From: Prevotella sp.
GTDB lineage: Bacteria; Bacteroidota; Bacteroidia; Bacteroidales; Bacteroidaceae
DNA: 64,000 nucleotides
Assembly (NCBI GenBank): GCA_022769825.1
Contig: JALEJI010000063.1
Location: 1-64,000 of the forward strand
Direction: 5' to 3'
This document shows, in pieces, positions 27,553-37,254 of this stretch. The translations under genes were made by a program, and so were the position numbers. Positions within the stretch are counted from its first letter, which is position 1. Each line of letters starts with the position of its first letter. Below the pieces are notes generated by a model, which saw nothing but the letters and a program-made list of their open reading frames with translations, made no database searches and had not been told where the DNA came from.

Positions 27553-28368
27553 ATGCTACATTTTGTATCTTTTGGTAGTGGCAGCAGTGGCAATTGCAGC
27601 ATGCTTTATACCGACACCGAGGCTTTGGTCATCGATGCCGGAGTGGGCGTGCGCACACTGAAAAAACACCTGAAAAACTATGGCCTATCACTTTTCAGCG
27701 CATTGGGAATATTAGTCACCCATGACCACGCCGACCACGTCAGGTCAGTGGGGTGCTTGAGCCATGATTATAATTTGCCAGTTTATTCTACCCATGGAGT
27801 GCATGAGGGCATAGGAAAGAATTGGAGTGTGAGAAAGAAAATCTCACCCGACTTGAAACGCATCATAACGAAAGACACGCCCTTTCAAGTGGGCAGTTTC
27901 ACGATAACGCCTTTTGGAATACCACACGACAGCACTGATTGCGTGGGCTTTAAGGTTGAATATGGCGATGTCACATTTGTATTAATGACCGACATCGGAC
28001 ATATAACCGACAGCATGAAACCATATATCGCATCCGCGAAATATCTTGTCATCGAGGCCGACTATGAACAGCAAATGCTGGAAACCGGTCCCTATCCACA
28101 ACATCTCAAGGAAAGGATAGCAGGCCCTTACGGTCACCAAAGCAACACGGAATGTGCCAAGGCCATTATAGATTATGCCACACCATCACTCAAGCATGTA
28201 TGGCTATGCCACTTGAGCGATGAGAACAATCACCCTGACCTTGCGGAAAAACAGGTGAAGCAGATACTGAGAGAGCACGGAATAGTGGCGGGAGATGAGC
28301 CTGGGGCAGATTTTGCCCTTGACGTGCTGAGACGCAAAACGCCAAGCGAGATTTACAATCTTGTATAG
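27553..28368 (+). CDS. Metallo-beta-lactamase-fold hydrolase, YycJ/WalJ-like
   Basis: 271 residues. Metal-ligand motif THDHADHVRS, an upstream GSGSSGNCSML and a later GPYGHQSN are typical of the YycJ/WalJ group, which are thought to be 5'-3' DNA exonucleases. The substrate is not proven. The gene follows uvrA after 43 bp but has its own promoter. The HAD phosphatase gene follows after 18 bp. Confidence 0.88.
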   Translation: MLHFVSFGSGSSGNCSMLYTDTEALVIDAGVGVRTLKKHLKNYGLSLFSALGILVTHDHADHVRSVGCLSHDYNLPVYSTHGVHEGIGKNWSVRKKISPDLKRIITKDTPFQVGSFTITPFGIPHDSTDCVGFKVEYGDVTFVLMTDIGHITDSMKPYIASAKYLVIEADYEQQMLETGPYPQHLKERIAGPYGHQSNTECAKAIIDYATPSLKHVWLCHLSDENNHPDLAEKQVKQILREHGIVAGDEPGADFALDVLRRKTPSEIYNLV

Positions 28369-28386
28369 AAAACAAGATTATCAAAT

Positions 28387-29031
28387 ATGACAGACTTGTA
28401 TATATTCGATTTCGACGGGACTATCGGTGACAGCCGTGAGCTGATAGTCAAGACCATGATGGATACGTTTGACGCTATGGGCATAGGGAAACCGAGTGTT
28501 GCGGAGTGTATAAAGACAATTGGCCTGCCACTTGACAACTGCTTCGCCGTTTCTGCAGGCTTGGATGATAAGCAGAGCGAAAAATGCGCGGAAGTTTATC
28601 GTAAAATCTTCAAAGAAAACAATAAGCGAGGTGCCGTAAAACCTTTTGAAGGAGTAATTGACACGCTTAACAGGCTACATGATGAAGGAAAGACAATGGC
28701 CATTGCAAGTAGCAGACGACATGAGTCGCTTGACGTCCTTGTTGATGACTTCGGCATCGCTAACCTTTTCTCCATGATCGTGGGTGGCGACGACGTGACA
28801 AAAGCAAAGCCTGACGCGGAACCTGTCGCCTTGATTCTATCCAAGCTGGGCATCGACCCACATAAAGCCATTGTGGTAGGAGATGCCCCCGTGGACATCC
28901 TGATGGGTCGCAACGCAGGAACAAGAACATGCGCGGTGACTTATGGCAATGGCGGTCTTGAACAGCTGAAAGCCTCAAAGCCAGATTATCTGGTAGACAA
29001 GTTCAATAAAATATTAGACATAGGATTATAA
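28387..29031 (+). CDS. HAD-family phosphatase, phosphoglycolate phosphatase-like
   Basis: 214 residues. HAD motif I FDFDGTIGDS, motif II MAIASSRR, motif III/IV KPDAEP and VGDAPVDILMG, with a helical cap between I and II. Resembles Gph/PpaX phosphatases; the substrate is not assignable. Last gene before a bidirectional terminator. Confidence 0.88.
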   Translation: MTDLYIFDFDGTIGDSRELIVKTMMDTFDAMGIGKPSVAECIKTIGLPLDNCFAVSAGLDDKQSEKCAEVYRKIFKENNKRGAVKPFEGVIDTLNRLHDEGKTMAIASSRRHESLDVLVDDFGIANLFSMIVGGDDVTKAKPDAEPVALILSKLGIDPHKAIVVGDAPVDILMGRNAGTRTCAVTYGNGGLEQLKASKPDYLVDKFNKILDIGL

Positions 29032-29036
29032 AGTAT

Positions 29037-29081
29037 AAAAAAAGGGAATTAGACGCAAATCGCTTCCAATTCCCTTTTTCT
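29037..29081. terminator. Bidirectional terminator
   Basis: AAAAAGGGAATT pairs with AATTCCCTTTTT (29068-29079) across a 17-nt loop. It serves the HAD gene and the convergent secreted-protein gene. Confidence 0.8.
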
Positions 29082-29082
29082 T

Positions 29083-29466
29083 TTATCTTGCTTGCTCAAC
29101 CCCCCTGTTGTTGAGAGTCGTGTTAAGGAGTTCCAGGTATTTTGAATACTGCTCATGGCTGAGCACGGCATGCATATAAGCCAAGTTGCGCTTGATAGCC
29201 TGCTTGAAAAGCCTGTCACGATCCGCGCCCTGAGCCTTTCCAGCCTTCTTCAAGTCACTGGCGAAGGAATCAGAGATGCAACTTACAGCGTCGACCTCGT
29301 CGTAACCAAGATTCAAGGCACGAGCGAGAGAAGTCGTGCTGATGTTCATCTCATACTTCTGAGCCTCAGCGGCAACCTCGGCATTAGCCTTGCTGTTGGA
29401 TGCTTCCTCTGCGAAAGCAAACGTCATGCTCATCAATGCAGCCAGCGTGAATACAATCTTTTTCAT
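29083..29466 (-). CDS. Small secreted hypothetical protein
   Basis: 127 residues. A clear Sec signal peptide (KKIVFTLAALMSMTFAFA) precedes an alanine/lysine-rich helical protein with a C-terminal HAVLSHEQYSKYLELLNTTL. It resembles short periplasmic proteins of Prevotella, but I know no function. It has its own promoter about 105 bp upstream. Confidence 0.8.
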   Translation of the reverse strand: MKKIVFTLAALMSMTFAFAEEASNSKANAEVAAEAQKYEMNISTTSLARALNLGYDEVDAVSCISDSFASDLKKAGKAQGADRDRLFKQAIKRNLAYMHAVLSHEQYSKYLELLNTTLNNRGVEQAR

Positions 29467-29569
29467 AATGTTACCCTTTCTTTAAATTGTTAGACTTAAA
29501 AGGACTCGCTTGCCCTGTTTGTTATCGTAAAGCAACTATTACATTGCTTCTTGTTTCTTTTTGACACTG

Positions 29570-29577
29570 CAAAGATA
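29570..29577 (-). promoter_or_regulatory. -7 box for the small secreted protein gene
   Basis: TATCTTTG on the minus strand, leaving a 5' leader of about 95 nt before ATG 29466. Confidence 0.5.
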
Positions 29578-29666
29578 GGTAAAGCTGATATTCTGTCAAA
29601 CAATTTATAAGGATAAATGCTGAAAAAGTAACTATTTTTGATTAAAATCAAACGAATTGATATTAA

Positions 29667-30527
29667 TCAGTAGCTCAGTATCGCGTCTTTACACTCTTCC
29701 ATAAGCCATTTGGGGGTACTGGTTGCCCCACATATACCAACCGTCTTGGCGCCATTGAACCATGAGAAGTCTATCTCGTCTCTGCGTTCAACGAGATGGC
29801 TATTGGCATTCACCTCCTTGCATCGCGTGAAAAGCGCGTGACCATTGCTGCTTTTACGCCCGCAAACAAAGAGTATCACGTCGTGGTGAGCCGCGAACTC
29901 AGCGATATGTGGCATTCTGTTGGCCACTTGACGGCAAATGGTATCATAGCTCTTGAATGCTGCTTCCGGGGATACGTTTCCCTGAATATACTCAATGATG
30001 TGGCGATACTCATCGAGGTTTTTCGTTGTTTGCGAATAAAGGTTTATGTCTTTTGAAAGGTCTATTTTCTGTTTAACCTCATCAAGACTCTCCACGACAA
30101 TGGCTTCGCCATGTGTTTGCCCTACAAGTCCAAGCACCTCGGCGTGGCCTTTTTTCCCGAAGATTACGGTTTGCGCTTCCCTGCTGACGCTCCACTTGTG
30201 TTTTATTCTCCTTTGAAGGGCCAAGACCACAGGACATGTCGCATCGATAATCTCAATGTTGTTTTGCCGAGCCAGCTCATAGGTCTCTGGTGGTTCACCA
30301 TGTGCGCGCAGCAGCACCTTAGCATTATGCAGGGCCTTCAGTTGCTCGTGATTAATCGTCTCAAGCCCTTGCTCATGCAAGCGTTCAACCTCCATGCCAT
30401 TGTGTACGATGTCGCCCAAACAATAGAGTTTGCGGCCTTTGGCCAATTCTTCCTCCGCCTTGCGGATGGCAGTGGTAACTCCAAAACAGAAACCACTGCC
30501 ATTGTCTATCTCAACATTCAAATTCAT
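29667..30527 (-). CDS. ispH: 4-hydroxy-3-methylbut-2-enyl diphosphate reductase
   Basis: 286 residues. The last step of the MEP pathway, producing IPP and DMAPP. The three [4Fe-4S] cysteines are visible in GSGFCFG (Cys14), DATCPVV and TICRQVANR, with the conserved RAHGEPP. It begins inside the end of the DUF1573 gene (4-bp overlap), so it is read from the alpha-2-macroglobulin/DUF1573 transcript. Confidence 0.96.
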   Translation of the reverse strand: MNLNVEIDNGSGFCFGVTTAIRKAEEELAKGRKLYCLGDIVHNGMEVERLHEQGLETINHEQLKALHNAKVLLRAHGEPPETYELARQNNIEIIDATCPVVLALQRRIKHKWSVSREAQTVIFGKKGHAEVLGLVGQTHGEAIVVESLDEVKQKIDLSKDINLYSQTTKNLDEYRHIIEYIQGNVSPEAAFKSYDTICRQVANRMPHIAEFAAHHDVILFVCGRKSSNGHALFTRCKEVNANSHLVERRDEIDFSWFNGAKTVGICGATSTPKWLMEECKDAILSY

Positions 30528-31585
30528 TTAAGCGACGTGTTTATAATTACTTTTGGTTGAGAAGGGTCATTGGTTATCATCAATACCTTTGGTGCGGTAC
30601 GAGCCTTGCCGATTATGCTTTTTATGGCAACGACCTTCAGCTTCGCGGTTTCACCAGGTTCTATATTCTGCTTGTTGAGAGAGATGTCAAGTCCTGTGCC
30701 AATGATTTGAAGCGAGCGAACAGTCAGCTTCGATTTTCCTATGTTGGTTATCTCCAAGTCGTCTTTCACCTTAGCCTTTCCAGAAGTCATGTCGAAGTTG
30801 AGTCTGCCTTTTGACAATTGAAGCTTTGGGGCATTGGCAAGTTGGCTTTCATCCAATTTCTCAAAATTAGGGAGCAACACTATGTTGACATCAATGGCTT
30901 TGTCAGCAGACACCTTGTCTCCTTGAAACGATCCAAGGTAGATGCTCGTATGTGTCAGACCGAGGTCATGAAGCTTGCGAGAGTCAACCTGCAACAATAT
31001 TGTCGCAGAACGTCCTGGGGCCAATCTTGCGGGCTTGATCTCGCCTTTCAGGTAAGGTGGCAAATGCAATAGTTGTGGCGTGATAGTCTCATTGCCATTA
31101 TTCAATATATGAATCTTCTCGATAGGTTGTTCCCCTCTATTCAGATTGTCAAAAAGCAGGTCGGCTTTGTCTGCGAGGACATCACCTATGGCGAAAGGAA
31201 ATTCCCCGTCGAAATGGTTGATTTCTTCCACCACGACACCCTTGATGGTCAAAAGCAGAGGTTCCGCGTTGGCATTGCTATACACGCCAATTTCCTTTTG
31301 GAAGTGTCCCATCTGTTTAGCGTCGTAAATGGCTGTCACGGTAAAAGTCTTCCCCGGAGTCACCGCATCGGTGGGGTAGGACACGGTGGTGCAACCGCAT
31401 GACGTGCGGATATTGCTAATCAACAGGGGCTGTTTACCCGTGTTTTTCATTTTAAACTCCGCCTTCACCGGGTGTTTATACATCACCTGACCACAATTGA
31501 TCGTGTCTGATGGCAATGATATGGTCTGTGCATGAAGAAACAACGGCGATAGCGCAGAGCATAGCAAGATTTGTCTTAACTTCAT
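30524..31585 (-). CDS. DUF1573 domain periplasmic protein
   Basis: 353 residues. An N-terminal signal peptide is followed by a DUF1573 (ASPM-SPD-2-Hydin-like Ig fold) domain with FKMKNTGKQPLLISNIRTSC and SCGCTTV. A second similar beta domain follows (LEITNIGKSKLTVRSLQI). DUF1573 is abundant in Bacteroidetes and of unknown, probably scaffold-like function. It lies between the alpha-2-macroglobulin-like gene (13-bp gap) and ispH (4-bp overlap). Confidence 0.87.
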   Translation of the reverse strand: MKLRQILLCSALSPLFLHAQTISLPSDTINCGQVMYKHPVKAEFKMKNTGKQPLLISNIRTSCGCTTVSYPTDAVTPGKTFTVTAIYDAKQMGHFQKEIGVYSNANAEPLLLTIKGVVVEEINHFDGEFPFAIGDVLADKADLLFDNLNRGEQPIEKIHILNNGNETITPQLLHLPPYLKGEIKPARLAPGRSATILLQVDSRKLHDLGLTHTSIYLGSFQGDKVSADKAIDVNIVLLPNFEKLDESQLANAPKLQLSKGRLNFDMTSGKAKVKDDLEITNIGKSKLTVRSLQIIGTGLDISLNKQNIEPGETAKLKVVAIKSIIGKARTAPKVLMITNDPSQPKVIINTSLK

Positions 31586-31598
31586 ATTAATGTTATTA

Positions 31599-34500
31599 TC
31601 ATTTCACAATATATTCTTTTCCTTGCTCCCTTCCGCAAAACTCAGGAGAGTAGGCGCACTGTACAGTGGCCACGCCAGAAGTGTAATCTCCCTTACGACT
31701 GATATAGTATTCAGTCTCTATGACATGTCGGCCTTTAGGCAGGTGGTCAAAGAAATAATCTGTCACCTCATCTTTTGGAGCCACGTAATATCCTCCGCGG
31801 TAGCCACTGATTTGGCTCACTGGTTCCAGGCAAGCCGCGCGTTTGTCTTGAATCTGGATGAAATCGAAGTCACGCGTGGCGGTTACGGTGAGGCGAACTT
31901 TTATCTTTTCACCCACATTCATATTGTTCGCGCCAATTATCTCGCGTTTTATGTTCAGTCCAGCCCCTGTTGTCTTGACCTTTGAACTGTTTTGCGTGAA
32001 CTGTGCATAGACGGCTCCCCAGGAAGTGCCATCCGTGAGTTTCCGTATTATAAGCTTGTGAGCGTTGGTTGGGTCTATGGTTGTTTTCACGTATCCTGTT
32101 CCGCTCGTCGCGTTGGGCAATGGAAGTTGCTTGCCGTCAATGTCAAATACCACAGGTCGCGATACCGTTGAATTGTTGTCTAACGCCATCTTGCTGTTGC
32201 CCATTAATATGGCATAGATAGCGTTGACGGTGTTAACCGTTGTGCTCCACATGGTAGTGCGCTTCTCCTGCAACAACCATTGCGTCATCTGGTTGATGGT
32301 AGTAGTGTCGGCAGGCTCGACAAGGCAGAGAGCCTCTATCGCAAATGTTTGAGTCGGGATGCGATAGTCGCACCAGCTATATGAAGCCCGTGGAGTGTCA
32401 AAATAGCGTCCCATCTCATCTGTATATACAGAATATTGACGAATGCTCTCTATTATGTCTTTAGCATGCCCCATCTTGCCATAGCGCGCCAATATGACCG
32501 CATAGCCGGCTTTGCCATAAATGGTAAGACTCTTCGATGACTTGTCGAGAAGCTCCACCATGTAATCCATGTCTGGTGTCTTGCTTCTCTTTGCCAAGGC
32601 TGAAGAATAAAGCCAATGGCAAGCGAGCTCACTTGGAGTAAGGCCCTTTTCGCCTTTTCTCTCGAGTTTTTTAAGTTCTGCCACTTCTTTGGCAATCTTG
32701 CCATCAAGGCATCTAAAGCCTTTGCTGATTATGTCGTTGAAGTCGTTTGATTTTTCTTTTGAAAGACTATTAAGCCTTACAAGAGTCTCAACGACGTTGG
32801 ATGTCATAAAATCGTTGCCTGCCATCCCTGGCCACCATGAGAACGAGCCGTCCCCGTTTTGCAATGAGCGAAGCTTTGAAGTGAAGTCGGATGTTCTATA
32901 TAATAGGGTGTTCTCGTCAAGATATTCAGCAAGTTGTCGCTTGCGTTCCGTCTCGTTTTCAGCGTCCGCGACCCAAGGAGTCTCATTCAGAAGCATGGTT
33001 TTCAGTTCACCATCCTTCGCCAGCTTGCTTGCCAATGAGTTGTCTGTGACCGTCTCCTTATTCCACAATGCGATGGTCTTTGCTATTATCGGCGAGGAAG
33101 AAAGTATCTCCTTGCCCAACACGTTGGCAAAGATAGCCGCTGACAGTGATGCCGCGTCCTTGTTGTTGGGATTGGCAAGGGTGGGCATGGATTGTATGAC
33201 GAGCCATAATGGATTGGCTGTATATTCAATGGTGAGCTTCCTGTCTTTACTGTCTGTCGGGAAAAGATGAGACAAGTCAACCTCCTTGTCTCCCTTATGG
33301 TTCTGATAAAATGGAATGGTATTTACCACATACTCACGGTCTGGCAATAAAGGAAGCCACTGTTGCTCGCCATCGCTATAGCCATCACCCTCAGCTTCAA
33401 CGCGGGCAGCAAGCAACGTCTTGCCTTGGGATAAGCGAAGGAGCAGGGCTGCGTCAATGGCAAAATTGGCAGAAGCAGAGCCATTCGCAAGAACGGAATA
33501 TGTTTTTTCTTTTTCCCATATAACCTTTTCGGTCTCTGGGTCAACGACCTGCAGTTTCACCTTGCCTGTCACGTCCTTGTTTGACGTATTGAAGACAAGT
33601 GTCGAAATCTGTCCCTTATCATTTTCACGCAAAAAGCGAGGCACGTTTGGTTGGACCATTATGGTTTTAGAGGCAACCGCTTCAGCCTCTACGAGGGCAC
33701 TGTTCATGCAGGTGTCGTGAGCCAATCCCATGAAACGCCATGTCGTGACGCTCTCAGGCAGGGTGAATGATATGTTCACGCAACCCAAGCTGTCGGTAAG
33801 CAGGGCAGGATAGAAGAATGCGGTCTCCGTGAGGTTCTTACGCATGTTATGGTTTGGGGTGTCTTCTTCGAGTTCAAGAACACCGTCGCCCTGACTTTCC
33901 AAAGCATTATGGTCTTCCTCTCCATTCGACAGCTTTTTGTTCTGTGCAAGAGAGCTGATGCCTCTAATCCTGATTTGCTTGTTTCCAATCGCCTTTGACA
34001 TAGGCACTACCTTACTGTCGAGACGCAGGACTTCACAGAAAGGACGTGAAATCAGGAATAGGGAACTGTCGAAATGAGTAAACGACATACCTTTGACACC
34101 AAGGTTGCCAAGGTATTGACTTCCATTAAGATAGCCCGTGGAAAGCGATGGCCCAAGCCAAACAGAATATGGAAGTGAGAACGAGAAGCCGTTGGCTCTC
34201 TGCCACGAATGCTTATAAAGCGCGTCGAGACTCTTGTCATACAAGGAGGCCATCAGTTGCGCGCTGGTCTGCTTGCCTGTAGGGGAGAGTATTCTCAATG
34301 TCCAAGTTTCCTTTTGCCCAGGAACAAGCTTGTTTCTGAAACTCTTCCATTCCGTTCTCAATCTTCTATCGGGAACCGGACGGTAAATCTGAACATTATG
34401 CTCATACAGTCTTCCTTCTGCGACCCACGCCAAGGCAATGGTTATGCCGTCGCCATACTTGTCGTCATATTTTAAGGCGCGGGTGAAGACATTGTTGTTG

Positions 34501-37076
34501 AAAACCTTGCTGCCACTTTCCACGACTTTGCTGCCAGACAAGATTGTGTAATACATTCTGTTGCCTGCGTCTGTAGAGGCTACCTGAACATAAACAGGCG
34601 AGCCGTCTGACGGGAACTGCCTGGCTGAGACATAGAACCAATCATGAGTAGCTGTAACTGGCTTTTTGTCGTAAAGGCTAAATACGACAAAGTCATGTTT
34701 CAAACTGTCTGTGCCACAGATTGCCTCTAAATGGTGTAATCCGGAAGAAAAGTCCTTGCCAATGGCTATGGAGGAATTAGTTTTCGCCTCATTCCAAGAA
34801 CCATCATCAAACCTGTATCTTACAACAGCCTCAACCCCTTCTCCCAATAAGTTCTTATAAGCAAAGACGACACTCTTTAAGCTGTCTTTCAATGTCTTAT
34901 CAGGCATGTTGCTTTCAAGAATAGCATTGCGATTGCTTAATGGCAAGAAAGTTTGAGCCTCATGAGTCTCACCCGACATATCAGTTACTATCGCGTTTAT
35001 TTCAAAATTGAAAAACGCGGAACCATGAACGTGTGCGTTCGTGGGGAAACTCATTGGCACGCGGACATTAAATGAGCCATCATTGCCCGTAATGGTGGAG
35101 TCGGAGAGAAGCAACTCCTTATTCCTGTTTCCCCAATAGAACCAGCGCAACCCATCTTTTCTATTGATGGCGTATCCCACCTTCGCGTTTTGAACCGGTA
35201 CTCCTGAATAGGTAGTCGCAACGGCACGAAGGATGACCGTATCTCCTGCTTGGTAATTGCCTGAAAACTTATCGAACACCACTTGGAATGAAGGCCTCTT
35301 ATATTCTTCCACGTGAAAATATGCACTCGAAGAACGGTCGTTATCGGCGGTCTTTACCTCTATGGAGTAACTGCCCGTAAGACCTTGTTGTGGCAGGGAG
35401 AAATCAACAGAAGCCGTACCGAAACCATCCGTGGTGGCCTTCTTTTCCGACACTTTTTTGTAGTTGGCATCCATGAGCGAGAATGTCAACGACGTGTTTT
35501 GAGCCACCTTTGAGGAAAGTTCTTCCTTGTTTGCCTCCCAAGCCACAGCTGCCACATGGACATTCTGACCTGGACGATATATAGACCTGTCGGTATAAAC
35601 GGCTATCCTATGTGATTGGCCCGATGACTTAAAGTAATTGAAATAGGCGAAAAGGTCAGTTTCTGCAGACGCCTTGTCGTTTGGCGTGTAGGCATAAATG
35701 AGCCTTGGCTTGTTTTTATACGAACACACCGTTTCGCCGTTGTTGTCAACGGTGAGGGTTTGCCTGTCCGCTGTTGGCTTGCCATCATAACTATAATTGG
35801 TTATCACGATTTTAGCGTTGGGCAACGGTTTTCCTGTCGTTGCGCTCACGGCCACAAGTCGAATTTTGTTGTCTGGCAATGTCTGGTGAATGACAAACAT
35901 GTCGGAAACCCTAAGCAGCCGCCTGCTTGTTTTGATTTTCTTATTGTCAGTGGAGGCCTCAATCATGTAAACGCCAATAGGCAAGCCATTTAGCTTAACA
36001 CTGTCGGAAGTGTTTTTCCATGCAGGAACCCCATTGAAGTGTATTTCGTAAGTGGCTACAGGAGATGGCGCGACAAATTTCCTAAGTTTGTTGTAATCTG
36101 AGCTAACAGAAGGATCGAGATGGGTATTTCCATCAACGGAAACCTTGAAAACAGATATGTTAAGCCTGTCTATATTCCTAATAGATTTTATGTTAAGCGC
36201 GAAATCTCTATCTGGCAAAATGGTTGTCTTGGGAAAACTGATGCTGAATGAAGGTTGCTCCAAGAGTTTAAGCTGGTTGCGCAAATAGTTGGCGCGTTTC
36301 CATGTTCCCCACTTGCTTAATGCTTGTTTGATAAACGCGACCTTGGCTTCCGTGTCATCTTCATTCATTGTCCGCAACTTGAGGATAGCAAGCTCACAGG
36401 CAATGGGCAAGTCTTGATATGCACGAATAAGAGAGTCAAGTTTGCTTGAACAAACAGTGTCTTCCCATTTCCCGATTTTATCACTGACCATCAGCATTGA
36501 CATGTAGCAAGCCGCCTCACGATTGCCATGCGCCTGATAGTAGGAGTGAGCCGCATTGTAACCATTCGTTTCCATGGCTACCACATGAAGCAAGTCATTG
36601 CTGAATATATCGCTGTCGTCGCCTTTCACCAAAGCTGGCTCAAAACCATCGCTCTTTCGCGAGGCAAGGGTAGCTGGATTGACCATTGCCTCGGCAAACC
36701 ATTTTTTACCGGCAACTTCGTCACTGTCAGTCCCTAACATCATATACGTCTTTCCCAAGGCCGTGGCATAGACAGCCTTCAAAGCAGGGTCACTGAATGA
36801 ATGGTATTGACGCTCCAATCTCTTGACATTAGCATCAAGAGAGTCGGGGGTGATGTCAGCCTGGAGCGCGCCGCGCTTTAATTGGGCCTTGAGCAGTTGG
36901 CCATATTGCTTTTCCGATAAGGCTTTTTTCTCAATTTGCTGAATAATGGCAATCTGGGTCTTTGGCAAGTCTTTCTTTGCCGCCTCTCCAACCTTGTTCC
37001 ACAGTTGTTGAAAAGTCTGCGCATTAGCAAATAAAGGAAGTAAGAAAAAAACAATAACGCTTAAAACCTTTTTCAT
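31599..37076 (-). CDS. Alpha-2-macroglobulin family protein, apparently without a thioester
   Basis: 1825 residues from MKKVLSVIV, which gives a clean signal peptide ending FANAQ; a start at 37136 would precede it by 20 residues. A helical N-terminal region is followed by MG domains (IYTDRSIYRPGQNVHVAA-type MG2 segment near residue 515), a bait-like region and an alpha-helical TED-like domain (DGSFSWWPGM). Where CxEQ is expected, the sequence reads TLANPNNKDAASLSAA, with no Cys. Bacterial members guard the periplasm, often with penicillin-binding proteins. This one should act without covalent trapping. Confidence 0.88.
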   Translation of the reverse strand: MKKVLSVIVFFLLPLFANAQTFQQLWNKVGEAAKKDLPKTQIAIIQQIEKKALSEKQYGQLLKAQLKRGALQADITPDSLDANVKRLERQYHSFSDPALKAVYATALGKTYMMLGTDSDEVAGKKWFAEAMVNPATLASRKSDGFEPALVKGDDSDIFSNDLLHVVAMETNGYNAAHSYYQAHGNREAACYMSMLMVSDKIGKWEDTVCSSKLDSLIRAYQDLPIACELAILKLRTMNEDDTEAKVAFIKQALSKWGTWKRANYLRNQLKLLEQPSFSISFPKTTILPDRDFALNIKSIRNIDRLNISVFKVSVDGNTHLDPSVSSDYNKLRKFVAPSPVATYEIHFNGVPAWKNTSDSVKLNGLPIGVYMIEASTDNKKIKTSRRLLRVSDMFVIHQTLPDNKIRLVAVSATTGKPLPNAKIVITNYSYDGKPTADRQTLTVDNNGETVCSYKNKPRLIYAYTPNDKASAETDLFAYFNYFKSSGQSHRIAVYTDRSIYRPGQNVHVAAVAWEANKEELSSKVAQNTSLTFSLMDANYKKVSEKKATTDGFGTASVDFSLPQQGLTGSYSIEVKTADNDRSSSAYFHVEEYKRPSFQVVFDKFSGNYQAGDTVILRAVATTYSGVPVQNAKVGYAINRKDGLRWFYWGNRNKELLLSDSTITGNDGSFNVRVPMSFPTNAHVHGSAFFNFEINAIVTDMSGETHEAQTFLPLSNRNAILESNMPDKTLKDSLKSVVFAYKNLLGEGVEAVVRYRFDDGSWNEAKTNSSIAIGKDFSSGLHHLEAICGTDSLKHDFVVFSLYDKKPVTATHDWFYVSARQFPSDGSPVYVQVASTDAGNRMYYTILSGSKVVESGSKVFNNNVFTRALKYDDKYGDGITIALAWVAEGRLYEHNVQIYRPVPDRRLRTEWKSFRNKLVPGQKETWTLRILSPTGKQTSAQLMASLYDKSLDALYKHSWQRANGFSFSLPYSVWLGPSLSTGYLNGSQYLGNLGVKGMSFTHFDSSLFLISRPFCEVLRLDSKVVPMSKAIGNKQIRIRGISSLAQNKKLSNGEEDHNALESQGDGVLELEEDTPNHNMRKNLTETAFFYPALLTDSLGCVNISFTLPESVTTWRFMGLAHDTCMNSALVEAEAVASKTIMVQPNVPRFLRENDKGQISTLVFNTSNKDVTGKVKLQVVDPETEKVIWEKEKTYSVLANGSASANFAIDAALLLRLSQGKTLLAARVEAEGDGYSDGEQQWLPLLPDREYVVNTIPFYQNHKGDKEVDLSHLFPTDSKDRKLTIEYTANPLWLVIQSMPTLANPNNKDAASLSAAIFANVLGKEILSSSPIIAKTIALWNKETVTDNSLASKLAKDGELKTMLLNETPWVADAENETERKRQLAEYLDENTLLYRTSDFTSKLRSLQNGDGSFSWWPGMAGNDFMTSNVVETLVRLNSLSKEKSNDFNDIISKGFRCLDGKIAKEVAELKKLERKGEKGLTPSELACHWLYSSALAKRSKTPDMDYMVELLDKSSKSLTIYGKAGYAVILARYGKMGHAKDIIESIRQYSVYTDEMGRYFDTPRASYSWCDYRIPTQTFAIEALCLVEPADTTTINQMTQWLLQEKRTTMWSTTVNTVNAIYAILMGNSKMALDNNSTVSRPVVFDIDGKQLPLPNATSGTGYVKTTIDPTNAHKLIIRKLTDGTSWGAVYAQFTQNSSKVKTTGAGLNIKREIIGANNMNVGEKIKVRLTVTATRDFDFIQIQDKRAACLEPVSQISGYRGGYYVAPKDEVTDYFFDHLPKGRHVIETEYYISRKGDYTSGVATVQCAYSPEFCGREQGKEYIVK

Positions 37077-37111
37077 ACCATCAATATTTTCTGAAGTTGG
37101 ATATATAAAGG

Positions 37112-37119
37112 CAAAGGTA
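37112..37119 (-). promoter_or_regulatory. -7 box for the alpha-2-macroglobulin-like operon
   Basis: TACCTTTG on the minus strand, 35 bp before ATG 37076; divergent from the promoter at 37202. Confidence 0.6.
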
Positions 37120-37201
37120 CTAAAATCCCCTCGCATTTTTGCTCAAACTCAATGAAATAAACCTTAATAGCAATGAGCAACCATGTTAATATACTTTTTT
37201 G

Positions 37202-37209
37202 TAACTTTG
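37202..37209 (+). promoter_or_regulatory. -7 box for the TIGR02757 gene
   Basis: TAACTTTG, 45 bp before ATG 37255. Confidence 0.6.
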
Positions 37210-37254
37210 CAACATTGAAAATGAAATTAGCAATAATGATAATAATGACAAACA

